From contig NZ_KB235896.1 of assembly GCF_000332135.1 (NCBI RefSeq), positions 4,967,356-5,031,355 on the forward strand: 64,000 nt of DNA. Direction: 5' to 3'. Below, in pieces: positions 44,026 through 53,417 of this stretch (position 1 is the first letter of the stretch; every line of letters begins with the position of its first letter). Source of the stretch: Anabaena sp. PCC 7108 (GTDB taxonomy: Bacteria > Cyanobacteriota > Cyanobacteriia > Cyanobacteriales > Nostocaceae). The notes beneath the pieces are model-generated. The model was not told the DNA's origin, searched no databases, and was given only the letters and a program-made list of their open reading frames with translations. The translations under genes were made by a program, and so were the position numbers.

Positions 44026-44823
44026 GTGGATATTTTAGATTTGTTTAAGAAGGGTGGCCCAGCAATGTGGCCTCTGCTGGTGCTGTCTGTCCTATCGTTA
44101 AGTGTCATTTTTGAGCGTCTGTGGTTCTGGCTGCGGATTTTGACACAGGAAAAGGAAATAGTTGAGCGCGTTCTTGATGCTGCTACTGAGAATTGGGAAA
44201 TAGCTACAGAAATTGCCCAAAAATTTACAAATCAGCCTATTGGACGTTTTCTCTATGCACCCCTACGTTTACAAAGAGGTGATGCGGAAACCTTTCGATT
44301 AGCGCTAGAGTCAACTGCGGGTGAAGAAATCGCAGGTATGCGGCGGGGAGAAAAACTTTTAGAATCTGTGATTGCTCTCTCCCCACTATTAGGATTGTTG
44401 GGTACAGTTTTGGGTTTGATTCAGTCTTTACGTTCAATTCGCATTGGCGATTTGGGTACTGAATCGACAGCTGGCGTAACTACTGGGATTGGAGAATCTC
44501 TCATTAGTACCGCAGCAGGGTTAATAGTTGCGATCGCTACTTTGGTATTTTATCGCCTGTTTCAGGGTTTTGTTGTTAACCAAGTCAAAGTTTTTAATAA
44601 GGCTGGGAATGATTTAGAGTTACTCTATCGTCAGTTTCCCCCGGATTTTCATCAAAGTACATCAGGAATAGTACGGGAATCTCCACGCGAACGCTTTAAT
44701 CCACCCCGCAAGCGAGGTAAAAACAAGTTTACAGAAAACCCCGCAACTCATGAAACTCCTCCAGAGGAGACACCCCCAAATTCTCAACCTAACTCGTCAC
44801 CAGAGCTAGAAAATGAAAGTTAA
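44026..44823 (+). CDS. exbB: ExbB/TolQ/MotA-type proton channel subunit
   Basis: The 265-residue protein (GTG start, AGGGAGGAAA upstream) has three helices: near residues 14-34 ([20 protein letters not shown]), about 110-135 ([20 protein letters not shown]) and about 160-180 ([21 protein letters not shown]). These contain the conserved channel residues of the family. The proline-rich C-tail is cytosolic. With ExbD it converts proton flow into motion of TonB or a Tol-like partner. The TonB protein at 9.0-10.7 kb is a plausible client. It overlaps exbD by 11 bases. Confidence 0.9.
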   Translation: MDILDLFKKGGPAMWPLLVLSVLSLSVIFERLWFWLRILTQEKEIVERVLDAATENWEIATEIAQKFTNQPIGRFLYAPLRLQRGDAETFRLALESTAGEEIAGMRRGEKLLESVIALSPLLGLLGTVLGLIQSLRSIRIGDLGTESTAGVTTGIGESLISTAAGLIVAIATLVFYRLFQGFVVNQVKVFNKAGNDLELLYRQFPPDFHQSTSGIVRESPRERFNPPRKRGKNKFTENPATHETPPEETPPNSQPNSSPELENES

Positions 44824-45457
44824 TCTAAATACTCCCATTGAAGAAGTCCAGATTCAAATTATTCCCTTAATTGATGTCGTTTTTTGTATTCTGACATTCT
44901 TTTTATTGGCAGCTTTGCAATTTACTCGTCAACAAGCAATTAATGTTGATTTACCTAAGGCCAGCACAGGTACTACCTCTGCTGCTAGTTCACAGAAAAG
45001 TAGTAATATCTTACCTGTGACTATTGATGCTGTTGGTCAAATTTACATCGAAAAAGATCCTATCCGACGAGAGGAGTTGGAAGCACGCTTAAAACAATAT
45101 GTCCAAACCAATCCTGATGGTATCTTGGTGCTGAATGCATCGCGTACAGCAACTTATAACGATGTTATCCAAACATTAGATTTGTTGCGGCAAGTGGGAG
45201 GTAATCGTGTGTCTTTGGGAATTATTCCTGGGCCATCTCAATCACTAACTACTCCAGTGATGCCATTTCCTAACACAGTACCAATTCCTGGCAGTGATTT
45301 TCCAGGCAATTTTAACCCTTCTCTGCCTCCTGCCCCAAATCAATTACCTGCAACTGGGGAAGGTATCAGTCCTGGTATTTCGCCTATAAGTCCCAATAAC
45401 ACTGTACCCCAAGTTCCTGTAGCACCGGAAAACGGCAATTCTACACCTAAAAGGTGA
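44813..45457 (+). CDS. exbD: ExbD/TolR-type biopolymer transport protein
   Basis: The 214-residue protein has one N-terminal helix with the essential proton-carrying Asp21 ([20 protein letters not shown]), then a periplasmic ExbD/TolR domain ([19 protein letters not shown] to about residue 135). A long Pro/Asn/Gly-rich tail (residues 140-214) is unusual in length. It starts inside the exbB 3' end (11-base overlap), so the two are translationally coupled. A hairpin follows 28 bases after the stop. Confidence 0.92.
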   Translation: MKVNLNTPIEEVQIQIIPLIDVVFCILTFFLLAALQFTRQQAINVDLPKASTGTTSAASSQKSSNILPVTIDAVGQIYIEKDPIRREELEARLKQYVQTNPDGILVLNASRTATYNDVIQTLDLLRQVGGNRVSLGIIPGPSQSLTTPVMPFPNTVPIPGSDFPGNFNPSLPPAPNQLPATGEGISPGISPISPNNTVPQVPVAPENGNSTPKR

Positions 45458-45484
45458 CACAATTTTTGTAAATGTTTATATGTG

Positions 45485-45536
45485 AAAATCCCCCAAAACC
45501 TTTTTGATATTATGGGCTAGGGGGAATTTTATTTTT
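45485..45536 (+). terminator. Terminator after exbD
   Basis: AAAATCCCCC pairs with GGGGGAATTTT (one bulged base) around a 25-base loop that itself contains AAAACC. It is followed by ATTTTTT. It lies just past exbD and ends the two-gene operon. Confidence 0.65.
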
Positions 45537-45704
45537 TACCAATCTCCAGAAAAATTGGATAAACCTAAAGATATCTAAAATAAAATCCAGTAAGAGAAAG
45601 AATTACTGCTAATTTATAAATAATTGGTTAAGTTACAACAATTTTTTTCTCAATAGACCAAGTAATTTATCGCCATCGCCATTTACGTTTCAAGGGTTGC
45701 GGCA

Positions 45705-46067
45705 ATGAATATTGTGACACTGTTAATTGTTTGGATAGTCACTTCTATCAGCTTGTGGATTATTAGCAAATTGCCTTTTGGGGTTGAAATTGATACTCCA
45801 GGGAAAGCCGTCTTTTCCGCTGCAATTCTTGGTATTATTACAGCATTAGTTAGACCAATTCTAGGTGCTGTATTCATTATCCCAAATTTTGCCACATTTG
45901 ACTTATTATCTGGTATCTTCACATTCATGATTGCTGTGGCTTGTTTTAGTATTGCTGCATGGTTAGTGGAGGGTTTTCGCTTACGTTATGGTGTTTGGAG
46001 TGCTGTTTTAGGAGCTTTTGCGCTGACTGTTATTAACAGCGTACTTTACAAATTACTGGGTGTGTAA
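45705..46067 (+). CDS. Phage-holin-family-type small membrane protein (DUF/PF04020-like)
   Basis: The 120-residue protein has four hydrophobic helices (MNIVTLLIVWIVTSISLWII; AVFSAAILGIITALVRPIL; LLSGIFTFMIAVACFSIAAW; SAVLGAFALTVINSVLYKLL). It matches the cyanobacterial 'phage holin family' proteins of the four-helix membrane type. No phage genes are nearby, so a lysis role is unlikely; function is unknown. Its stop is followed by a long inverted repeat that separates it from the convergent thf1. Confidence 0.8.
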   Translation: MNIVTLLIVWIVTSISLWIISKLPFGVEIDTPGKAVFSAAILGIITALVRPILGAVFIIPNFATFDLLSGIFTFMIAVACFSIAAWLVEGFRLRYGVWSAVLGAFALTVINSVLYKLLGV

Positions 46068-46206
46068 ATAATTCGTAATTCGTAATTACTAATTCGTAAT
46101 TTAGAATTTACTAGATTGTAAATTTTCTTAGTTGTAAACAAGGTTGCTTTGCATTGACTATTTGATGATCTGCAACCTTTAATTACGAATTACGAATTAC
46201 GAATTA
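46068..46206. repeat. Heptamer repeat arranged as a long inverted repeat between convergent genes
   Basis: Copies of TAATTCG after 46067 (AATTCGTAATTCGTAATTAC) are mirrored by ATTACGAATTACGAATTACG at about 46181-46203. The two tandem blocks can pair into a stem of about 25 bp with a 90-base loop. It sits between the holin-like gene and thf1, both of which end here. Confidence 0.8.
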
Positions 46207-46217
46207 TGGATTATAAA

Positions 46218-46925
46218 TTATTCGTTGTTACTGGGAGGAGCAACTGGTGTGGTAGATTTTTGTTGACGCTGATCGCGTTTTTTTCGATCAGCGGTGAGTA
46301 TATCTGCCATCACTATCAGCGCTTGTGCCATCTTGTCTAGGTTAGAGCGGTATAAGTCTAAATCTTTGCTAAGTTTATCTTCTGATAAATGCAAACCATT
46401 AGCGATCGCTTTTAGTGCCTCATTACGTTGCTTGTCATCTTTGACTAGTTCCGGATCAGCTAATTCCAACAATGAGAATAAACCAATAGCAAACAAGCGA
46501 CTGTATTTAAAATTAGGATTGTCAGCTATTCCTTGCAGTTGTGCTTGCAAATCGCCATCTACATCCAGGTGAGTGGTTTGACTCAACCAAGCAATTAAGT
46601 CCTTAGCTGGCAAACTTTGAGCGACGGCTTGCAATCTGGCTGCATCCTGTCGATAAAGTTGTGGATCTTGCTCTACAGACTTACATAAGGCACTAAAAAT
46701 CGCTTCTTGATCCCGTTCGGGTTGATAGCCTTGCATGAAGCGGTCAAAAGATGTGACGAAGCCCAAGGCATAAATTGAATTGTAGCTAAAATCGACATTG
46801 ACCGACAGCAGATGCATTTCTACCATCAACTCTTCCACTACCCGGCGGTAAATAGTGTTGATTGGACGGGTATGAAGACTGTAGAAAGTTCGCTTTGTAT
46901 CAGAGACAGTACGGACGTTATTCAC
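46218..46925 (-). CDS. thf1: Photosystem II biogenesis protein Psb29/Thf1
   Basis: The 235-residue protein has the Thf1 signature near its start (VRTVSDTKRTFYSLHTRPIN, IYRRVVEELMVEMHLL, YALGFVTSFDRFMQGYQP), a helical body, and a Lys/Gln-rich C-terminal coiled coil (LDKMAQALIVMADILTADRK). Thf1 supports FtsH protease accumulation and photosystem II repair and biogenesis at thylakoids. Length matches cyanobacterial members. It is divergent from cpcT. Confidence 0.95.
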   Translation of the reverse strand: MNNVRTVSDTKRTFYSLHTRPINTIYRRVVEELMVEMHLLSVNVDFSYNSIYALGFVTSFDRFMQGYQPERDQEAIFSALCKSVEQDPQLYRQDAARLQAVAQSLPAKDLIAWLSQTTHLDVDGDLQAQLQGIADNPNFKYSRLFAIGLFSLLELADPELVKDDKQRNEALKAIANGLHLSEDKLSKDLDLYRSNLDKMAQALIVMADILTADRKKRDQRQQKSTTPVAPPSNNE

Positions 46926-47239
46926 AAAGAAAATTTTAAGGGCGACGTGTTCTTATTTTCTAGCTTAAAGGCTTCTTTGCCAAGTTATACAATTTTGGAT
47001 GTTAGATTTCAGATTTTGGATTCTCAAAGACTTACTGTATCAACTTTACCGTTTTCTTTCCATCACCATCATTTTTCTTTCTGGGGATGAGGCAGAAGAT
47101 GGAGTCCAGGAAGAAAAATTAATAAGTTCCGTAGGTCTAAATCCCTGTTGCAAAACTTAATTACAAATTCTTTTTTTGTCCTCTTCTTGCTGATCAAACT
47201 AACTAGGATTTATAATCATTTGTGATTTACGGATATTTT
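46926..47239. other. Divergent intergenic region thf1/cpcT
   Basis: This 314-base gap holds the promoter for cpcT (47187-47216) and, presumably, that of thf1. A 92-codon plus-strand ORF begins inside thf1 and has no recognisable features. No repeats were seen. Confidence 0.5.
47187..47216 (+). promoter_or_regulatory. Sigma-70-type promoter of the CpcT/CpeT gene
   Basis: TTGCTG (47187-47192), an 18-base spacer and TATAAT (47211-47216) form a good promoter. The predicted start is about 47223, giving a short leader that includes GGA before ATG 47240. Confidence 0.6.
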
Positions 47240-47821
47240 ATGAGCTTGTCCCCACAATTAATAACTTTGGGTCAGTACCTAGCTGGTGAATTTGACAATC
47301 ATGAACAGGCTATGGCCGAACCTGTGTGGTATGTTCACCTGCGTTTATGGCAACGACCAGTTAATCTTTTTCCAGAAGACAGTATCACCCTGTTTGCTGA
47401 ACAAGCGAATACTCTCAATCTAGACAAACCATACCGCCAAAGAATTATGCGGTTAAGACAAGAGTCTGAGTGTATACAAGTGCAATACTATATGCCTAAA
47501 GATCCAACTTCCCTGCAAGGGGCAGGTAGTAACCCTGCTTTACTGAATCATCTGACATCAGAGCAGTTAGATTTACTACCAGGCTGTATTTTGTCAGTGA
47601 ACCAGGAAACTCTAGAATCGAATCTTTATCGATTTACTGCTTCTGCACCTCCAGGCAGCATTTGCAGTTTTACTTATCTTGGCAACAGGATACAAGTTTC
47701 CTTGGGCTTTGAAGCTACCGAAACTAAATTTCTCAGCTACGATAAAGGAATTGATTCCGAGACTGGAAAAGCCACATGGGGAGCAACAGTCGGTCCTTAC
47801 CGCTACAGAAAAATTAACTGA
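47240..47821 (+). CDS. cpcT: Phycobiliprotein chromophore lyase, CpcT/CpeT family
   Basis: The 193-residue protein has the CpcT/CpeT layout: LGQYLAGEFDNHEQAMAEP, WYVHLRLWQRPV, the conserved YRQRIMRL and QYYMPKDP, then CSFTYLGNRIQVSLGFEATE and the C-terminal KATWGATVGPYRYRK. These lyases attach phycocyanobilin to Cys-155-type sites on the beta subunit of phycocyanin and phycoerythrocyanin. Which paralogue this is cannot be told from sequence alone. The start at ATG 47240 has GGA 7 bases upstream; an in-frame GTG at 47222 would add six residues. Confidence 0.9.
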   Translation: MSLSPQLITLGQYLAGEFDNHEQAMAEPVWYVHLRLWQRPVNLFPEDSITLFAEQANTLNLDKPYRQRIMRLRQESECIQVQYYMPKDPTSLQGAGSNPALLNHLTSEQLDLLPGCILSVNQETLESNLYRFTASAPPGSICSFTYLGNRIQVSLGFEATETKFLSYDKGIDSETGKATWGATVGPYRYRKIN

Positions 47822-47854
47822 ATATCAACATTTCTTATGAAAGCGTCTTCTTAG

Positions 47855-48334
47855 TTAAGTTGATTCATCTGCTAATGATTGGACAAAGTGAGCAGAGGAC
47901 GAGCTTAACCCAGATATAGGAATTGTCTGGTGAGTATTTTGATGTCTCGACTCGAAAAGATGATCATCATTGCTGACTAAGTTGAGCAATAGGGTTTCTA
48001 AAGCTTCTGCTTCAGTTTCAAAGATTTCAAATACTGTGTCCATCATTGTCACCTCAAAAACAAGTTTGGCATCTGGGTGGACATTACAAATGCGGAAACT
48101 GCCCTTAACTTTATCAGCATCACGCATCCCAGCGACTAAAGATGTGAGACCAGAACTATCAATAAAGTTTACTTGTCCCAGGTTCACAACTACATGACGA
48201 CTGAGTTTGGAAATACATTCCTGTAATTTCAGCCGAAATTGCCAAGCAGTTGTGATGTCTAGACGATCTGTCGGTTTCAAGACAATTACAGTACTGCCGT
48301 CTTCGGTTGTATAGGCTTTTTGGTCTATATTCAC
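47855..48334 (-). CDS. STAS-domain anti-sigma-factor antagonist
   Basis: The 159-residue protein (GTG 48334, with GGAGAGG 5 bases upstream) has one STAS domain at about residues 8-105. Its phosphorylatable Ser lies in VNFIDSSGLTSLVAGMRDADK, and the domain continues FRICNVHPDAKLVFEVT. A Ser/His-rich tail of about 45 residues follows. Such proteins switch partner anti-sigma kinases or phosphatases through Ser phosphorylation. The ORF extends 36 codons upstream without a good start. No partner kinase is adjacent. Confidence 0.88.
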   Translation of the reverse strand: MNIDQKAYTTEDGSTVIVLKPTDRLDITTAWQFRLKLQECISKLSRHVVVNLGQVNFIDSSGLTSLVAGMRDADKVKGSFRICNVHPDAKLVFEVTMMDTVFEIFETEAEALETLLLNLVSNDDHLFESRHQNTHQTIPISGLSSSSAHFVQSLADEST

Positions 48335-48587
48335 TGTACCTCTCCGTGATATGGGCTGAATATCAACTACTTTTGTATATAGACTTAAAATTAGTGAGCC
48401 AAAAAACTTACTGTTCTTTTCATCTTTAAATTTCCCCTGCACTGGGATAGTTCTTAGATTTTTAGGAAGTTAGTTGGCTCACCAGACACAGAATCATCCT
48501 GAGATGAAATTGGAGATGAGCAAGCTACGACTAAAAAATACGACATTTTTATTAAATGCCTGTATTTAGTAGTTTAACGCACACAAA

Positions 48588-49634
48588 TTAAGTATGACTT
48601 GGTGTCCAGTTGATCCAATCTTGAGGCTTGAGAAAGGTTTCATACAACTCAGCTTCGGGTGAATTAGGTTCTGGTTTGTAGCCGTATTCCCACCGTACTA
48701 AAGGTGGTAGGGACATGAGAATGGATTCTGTGCGTCCGTTGGTTTGGAGTCCGAAAATTGTCCCCCGGTCGTAAACCAAGTTAAATTCTACGTACCTACC
48801 CCGACGGTAGAGCTGAAAATTCCGTTGTCGCTCGCTATATTCTATCCCATGTCTTCTTTGAACAATTGGGACATAAGCTGGTAAAAAGGCTCCACTACAT
48901 TCTTTCACTAATGCAAACAACTCTTCCCAAGTGCGTGGTGGTAATTTTCCCACTTCGTTACTATAAATAGCCGCCGCTCCATTAGGGTCAGGTCCGCGAT
49001 ATATAGTCCCTTGACCATCTTGGTAATCCAAAAACAAACCACCCACACCACGTGTTTCATCCCGATGTTTAAGATAGAAATATTCATCACACCAACGCTT
49101 AAACACCGGATAATATTCTGGGTGATGTTGATCGCAAGCCTGTTTCAGAGTTTGATGGAAATGGGCTGCATCTTCAGCAAAGGGGTAATAAGGTGTCAAA
49201 TCAGCGCCACCACCAAACCACCATACTGGGCCTGCTTCAAAATAGCGGTAATTTAAATGGACTGTGGGGACATAAGGATTACGGGGATGTAACACCAGGG
49301 AAGTTCCTGTGGCATAAAAGCCGTGTCCTTCTGCTTCAGGACGTTGGGCTAAAATTGACGGTGGCAGATGGGAACCCCAAACTTCAGAAAAATTTACACC
49401 AGCTTGTTCAAAGATAGCCCCATCACGCAGTACACGCGATCGCCCACCACCCCCTTCTGGACGCTGCCAACTGTCTTCTTGAAACTTACCAACACCATCC
49501 AGTTCCTCCAAACCTTGAGTAATTTTATCTTGCAAATTTTGCATAAACTGACTGACTCTAGCCTGAGCGTCAGATGCTGGAAGAAAATTCGATGATTCTG
49601 TTGCTAGAGTGGGTGTTTGCGAATTGGTCAACAT
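48588..49634 (-). CDS. hemF: Oxygen-dependent coproporphyrinogen III oxidase HemF
   Basis: The 348-residue enzyme decarboxylates coproporphyrinogen III to protoporphyrinogen IX using oxygen, in heme, chlorophyll and bilin synthesis. Conserved segments include [57 protein letters not shown] and [22 protein letters not shown]. The length is about 40 residues above the bacterial norm because of a short N-terminal leader, usual in cyanobacteria. It stands alone; adjacent cpcT and heme oxygenase genes in this window serve the same tetrapyrrole branch. Confidence 0.97.
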   Translation of the reverse strand: MLTNSQTPTLATESSNFLPASDAQARVSQFMQNLQDKITQGLEELDGVGKFQEDSWQRPEGGGGRSRVLRDGAIFEQAGVNFSEVWGSHLPPSILAQRPEAEGHGFYATGTSLVLHPRNPYVPTVHLNYRYFEAGPVWWFGGGADLTPYYPFAEDAAHFHQTLKQACDQHHPEYYPVFKRWCDEYFYLKHRDETRGVGGLFLDYQDGQGTIYRGPDPNGAAAIYSNEVGKLPPRTWEELFALVKECSGAFLPAYVPIVQRRHGIEYSERQRNFQLYRRGRYVEFNLVYDRGTIFGLQTNGRTESILMSLPPLVRWEYGYKPEPNSPEAELYETFLKPQDWINWTPSHT

Positions 49635-50011
49635 AGATTCCCGAACCTAAAATTACAATTTCTTTGAAAGCTACAAATTTTCATTTTCAAAATTTGTCGG
49701 CAATCAGAGCCACCAAAGCTCAAGAATGCCAAAACTGCCTTTTCTTAGTTGTCAAGCATTTGCGCCATTGATGGGCATAACTAGAGCTATTGTCCCTCAA
49801 ATGCGTATAGGCTTGTATATTAACCAAGTTTTTTTGCGACTTTTTGCTTGGAACATTCTGGTACGAATACCAGACTCTGACCAATTAGTCTAGAAGGTAG
49901 TTTGTTTGTTGGATGACAACTATGGCAAATAGCGGAAGCAAAGAGCTACTACTTAAAATGCCAAAGTTACCAGATCCTGCGTAGGTTTGCTTCTGGAGGA
50001 GGATAAGAAAA
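49635..50011. other. Intergenic region upstream of the SRPBCC gene
   Basis: This 377-base gap lies between hemF (minus) and the SRPBCC gene (plus). A 20-codon frame (49922-49984, MANSGSKELLLKMPKLPDPA) ends just upstream of the SRPBCC ribosome-binding site; it could be a leader peptide, but there is no supporting evidence. No tandem repeat or hairpin was recognised. Confidence 0.45.
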
Positions 50012-50536
50012 GTGCAAAGTTGGTTGTCAAAATTCAGCCACCGCAAACGTCTTCGATTTTGTGCTGCTTTGGTGCGGACTTATCGAGAGATCAGCTCTGC
50101 TTCTGTAGATGAACTGTGGCAACAAGTGGTTGACTTCACAGATGTTTCTTGGCATCCACTACTCAAAAGTACTAATGTACCATTAGGACTAGTACCTAAA
50201 CCTGGATTGATTTTCCAGGCTTTCACCCGTTTTTCGCCGATTCCCATCCAGATTTTCGTAGAATGCGTCAATCCCAAAAAAATGCTGAGTATCCGCATCT
50301 TGGCAATCCCAGGAATTGAGGAACGAGTGACATATCAAGTGGAGTCAACTGTTTGTGGCAGTTATTTATCTTATTCTGTAACGTTACGCGGTTGGTTATC
50401 ACCTCTAATTTGGACATTCTCTCGTCCTTATGCAGATCGGGTAGCACGTTCCTTGGTGGAAGCTGTAGAAAAGGCAGCATTATCAGCAGTTTCAGGGAAG
50501 AAAAAATCCCTCAATGGTGGGTGTTTGGATTTTTAG
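50012..50536 (+). CDS. SRPBCC family protein (START-like)
   Basis: The 174-residue protein (GTG start behind GGAGGAGGA) has the polyketide-cyclase/SRPBCC pattern: EISSASVDELWQQVVDFTDVSWHPLL, a hydrophobic-cavity core, VECVNPKKMLSIRILAIPGIEERVTYQVE, and a C-terminal helix ADRVARSLVEAVEKAA. The fold binds hydrophobic ligands. Substrate and function are unknown. It is followed by a short repeat (GGGGAGTGGGGAGT) and then mrp. Confidence 0.85.
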   Translation: MQSWLSKFSHRKRLRFCAALVRTYREISSASVDELWQQVVDFTDVSWHPLLKSTNVPLGLVPKPGLIFQAFTRFSPIPIQIFVECVNPKKMLSIRILAIPGIEERVTYQVESTVCGSYLSYSVTLRGWLSPLIWTFSRPYADRVARSLVEAVEKAALSAVSGKKKSLNGGCLDF

Positions 50537-50682
50537 GGAGTGGGGAGTGGGGAGTCAGTTGTAGCTGTTTCCAATGTCCAGTGACAAGTGATAACTGAAT
50601 AACTGCCCCAAGAAAGTTAAGATGCAAGTAGGTAAAATTGACAATCTTTTAAATTTTATTAAGGCGCAACGGTATACACACT

Positions 50683-51753
50683 ATGTATGATGTCTTAGAT
50701 TCTCACTCAGTCCTAGAAGTTTTACGACCGGTTGAAGATCCAGAGCTTCGCAAAAGTCTGGTAGAACTGAATATGATTCGCAACGTCAAAATTGACGCTG
50801 GCAAGGTTAGCTTTACTTTGGTGTTGACAACTCCTGCCTGTCCCTTACGGGAATTTATTGTTGAAGATTGTAAAAAAGCAGTATCCAAGCTCCCTGGTGT
50901 GACGGATATCAGCGTAGAAGTAACAGCAGAAACACCACAGCAAAAAAGCTTACCTGACCGTAATGGTGTTCCAGGCGTAAAAAATATTATTGCTGTTTCT
51001 AGCGGTAAAGGAGGCGTTGGTAAAAGTACAGTGGCGGTAAATGTGGCAGTGGCTTTAGCACAAACCGGAGCCAAAGTCGGCTTGTTAGATGCTGATATTT
51101 ACGGGCCTAATGACCCCACCATGCTAGGGTTGGCTGATGCAAAAATTGCGGTTCGCTCTACAGAAACAGGTGAAATCCTGGAACCTGCTTTTAATCATGG
51201 TGTCAAGTTAGTCTCAATGGGCTTTTTAATTGACCGAGATCAGCCAGTGATTTGGCGTGGACCAATGCTGAATGGCATAATTCGCCAATTTCTTTATCAG
51301 GTGCAATGGGGAGAACTGGACTATTTAATTGTGGATATGCCACCAGGAACCGGAGATGCTCAGTTAACTTTAACCCAAGCAGTACCCATCGCTGGGGCAG
51401 TGATTGTCACCACACCGCAAACAGTAGCGCTGTTGGATTCGCGGAAAGGGTTGCGGATGTTCCAGCAGTTGAATATCCCGGTATTGGGAATTGTGGAAAA
51501 TATGAGCTATTTTATTCCCCCAGATCAACCGGATAAACAATATGATATTTTCGGTTCCGGAGGTGGCTCAAAAACTGCCGCAGAATTAGGAATACCACTG
51601 TTGGGATGTGTACCTTTAGAGATTTCTACTAGAATTGGCGGTGATAATGGTGTGCCGATAGTTGTTGCTGAACCAGATTCAGCTTCTGCTCAAGCCCTGA
51701 AAGCGATCGCTTTAACTATCGCCGGTAAAGTATCAGTCGCTGCTCTAACATAA
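50683..51753 (+). CDS. mrp: Mrp/NBP35-type iron-sulfur carrier ATPase
   Basis: The 356-residue protein has an N-terminal DUF59/MIP18 domain (about residues 7-82) and a P-loop ATPase with the deviant Walker A AVSSGKGGVGKSTVAVN, a second signature VDMPPGTGDAQLTL and LLDSRKGLRMF. Mrp carries and transfers Fe-S clusters to targets. The usual C-terminal CxxC of many relatives is absent (ENMSYFIPPDQPDKQYDIF), as seems common in cyanobacteria. It is upstream of rodA, with a block of short repeats between. Confidence 0.92.
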   Translation: MYDVLDSHSVLEVLRPVEDPELRKSLVELNMIRNVKIDAGKVSFTLVLTTPACPLREFIVEDCKKAVSKLPGVTDISVEVTAETPQQKSLPDRNGVPGVKNIIAVSSGKGGVGKSTVAVNVAVALAQTGAKVGLLDADIYGPNDPTMLGLADAKIAVRSTETGEILEPAFNHGVKLVSMGFLIDRDQPVIWRGPMLNGIIRQFLYQVQWGELDYLIVDMPPGTGDAQLTLTQAVPIAGAVIVTTPQTVALLDSRKGLRMFQQLNIPVLGIVENMSYFIPPDQPDKQYDIFGSGGGSKTAAELGIPLLGCVPLEISTRIGGDNGVPIVVAEPDSASAQALKAIALTIAGKVSVAALT

Positions 51754-51905
51754 GGCAGAAGGCAGAAGGCAGGGGGCAGGGTGCAGGGGGCAGGGGGCAG
51801 GGGGCAATAGATAATTATTTCTCCGTGTCCCCGCGTCTCCCCCTCTCCGCGTCTCCCTATCTCCGTGTCTCCCCCTCTCCCTATCTCCGTGTCTCCCCCT
51901 CTCCA
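51754..51905. repeat. Two blocks of short tandem repeats between mrp and rodA
   Basis: Heptamers of the type GGCAGAA and GGGGGCA (51755-51805) are followed by CTCCGTGTCTCCCCCTCTCC repeats (51821-51905). They lie outside the coding part of rodA but in frame with it, so an ORF caller can extend the protein through them. These are Nostocales STRRs. Confidence 0.85.
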
Positions 51906-51938
51906 TCATCCTTTAACGCTCAAGTTCCTCTTCGCACA

Positions 51939-53273
51939 ATGTTGTTAAAACCTTCGCTCCCCAAAATCCGCTGGCAATATTGGGTTAAACCCTGGCAGCA
52001 AGTAGATTGGCTATTATTTTGTTTACCTGTTGCCCTGAGTTTGTTTGGCGGTCTGATGATTCTAAGTACAGAACTAAAGCAGCCATTAACTGATTGGTGG
52101 TGGCACTGGCTTGTAGCTGGTATTGGCTCAATCATCGCCTTGTTTTTGGCTCGTTGCCGCTACGAAAACCTAATTCAGTGGCACTGGATAACCTACGCGC
52201 TCACTAATTTTAGTTTGATGATTGTGATGATCGCTGGAACTAGTGCCAAAGGCGCACAGCGATGGATTAGCATTGGTGGCTTTAATGTCCAACCCTCAGA
52301 ATTTGCCAAAATAGGCGTAATTATCACCCTAGCGGCTTTACTGCACAGACGTACAGCTTCTACCCTTGACAGTGTATTTCGTGTCTTGGCAATCACTGCC
52401 ATACCTTGGGGATTAATATTTTTACAGCCAGATTTGGCTACATCTCTAGTATTTGGGGCGATAGTTCTAGGAATGCTTTATTGGGCAAATGCCAATCCGG
52501 GTTGGTTAATTCTGATGATTTCTCCTGTAGTATCGGCAATTCTGTTTAGCATCTCCTGGCCTTTGTCAGATCCGATCATCTTGCTTAAAGACCTATCTTT
52601 TAGCCCTTTGGGTTTAGCCTGGGCAGGTGCAATGGGAATTGTAGGATGGCAGACTTTACCCTGGCGGAGATTTAATGTTGGTGCGTTGCCTTTAGCGAGC
52701 GGAGCTATCACTGCTTTCGCTTTTAATATGTTGGGAGGTGAATTAGGGTTTTTCGCTTGGAATCATGTATTAAAAGAATATCAAAAAGATAGGCTGAGTG
52801 TATTTATCAATCCTGAACATGATCCTCTTGGTGCGGGTTATCACTTAATCCAATCTCGCATTGCCATTGGTGCCGGAGAAATTTGGGGATGGGGTTTGTT
52901 CAAAGGTCCCATGACTCAACTCAATTTTGTACCTGAGCAGCACACAGATTTTATTTTCTCCGCTGTTGGTGAAGAGTTTGGTTTTGCTGGTTGTTTAATA
53001 GTATTGTTTGTCTTTTGCTTGATTTGCTTCCGTCTACTACGCGTAGCTCAAACCGCCAAAGATAATTTTGGTTCGTTGTTGGCTATTGGTGTTTTATCGA
53101 TGATTATGTTTCAAGTCATTGTTAATGTGGGCATGACCGTTGGTTTAGCACCTGTGGCTGGTATACCCTTACCTTGGATGAGTTATGGTCGTTCTGCGAT
53201 GTTGACTAACTTTATCGCTTTGGGAATAGTAGAATCTGTAGCCAATTTCCGCCAACGCCAGAAGTATTATTAA
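51939..53273 (+). CDS. rodA: RodA/FtsW-type peptidoglycan glycosyltransferase (SEDS)
   Basis: The 444-residue membrane protein has about ten helices and the SEDS motifs GWLILMISP, SRIAIGAGEIWGWGLFKGPMTQLNFVPEQHTDF (core Gly-rich and QHTDFIF) and APVAGIPLPWMSYGRSAML. It polymerises lipid II into glycan strands during elongation. The ORF is open back to 51825, but that part encodes repeat-derived LRVSPSPYLRVSPSP; MLLKPSLPKIRWQ is the likely start. About 110 residues near 215-300 are longer than in E. coli RodA. Confidence 0.92.
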   Translation: MLLKPSLPKIRWQYWVKPWQQVDWLLFCLPVALSLFGGLMILSTELKQPLTDWWWHWLVAGIGSIIALFLARCRYENLIQWHWITYALTNFSLMIVMIAGTSAKGAQRWISIGGFNVQPSEFAKIGVIITLAALLHRRTASTLDSVFRVLAITAIPWGLIFLQPDLATSLVFGAIVLGMLYWANANPGWLILMISPVVSAILFSISWPLSDPIILLKDLSFSPLGLAWAGAMGIVGWQTLPWRRFNVGALPLASGAITAFAFNMLGGELGFFAWNHVLKEYQKDRLSVFINPEHDPLGAGYHLIQSRIAIGAGEIWGWGLFKGPMTQLNFVPEQHTDFIFSAVGEEFGFAGCLIVLFVFCLICFRLLRVAQTAKDNFGSLLAIGVLSMIMFQVIVNVGMTVGLAPVAGIPLPWMSYGRSAMLTNFIALGIVESVANFRQRQKYY

Positions 53274-53417
53274 ATCAGGGAACAGAGCTATTAAAAATCA
53301 AAAATTAAACATTAAAAATTAAACAACTGCTGTTTTTCCTCTCTTGCCTTTTTTCTCTAACAACTGACAAACAACTAATATTAAGGTATTAACAGAGAAT
53401 AAACCGAGGGTAAAAAC

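Noticed and set aside
45705-46067. Phage holin as a sign of a prophage
   Set aside because: The family name is historical. No phage genes, integrase or attachment sites are near, and it lies between exbD and thf1.
51825-51938. N-terminal extension of RodA
   Set aside because: It is encoded by tandem repeats (LRVSPSPY units) and lacks a good start; the conserved protein begins at 51939.
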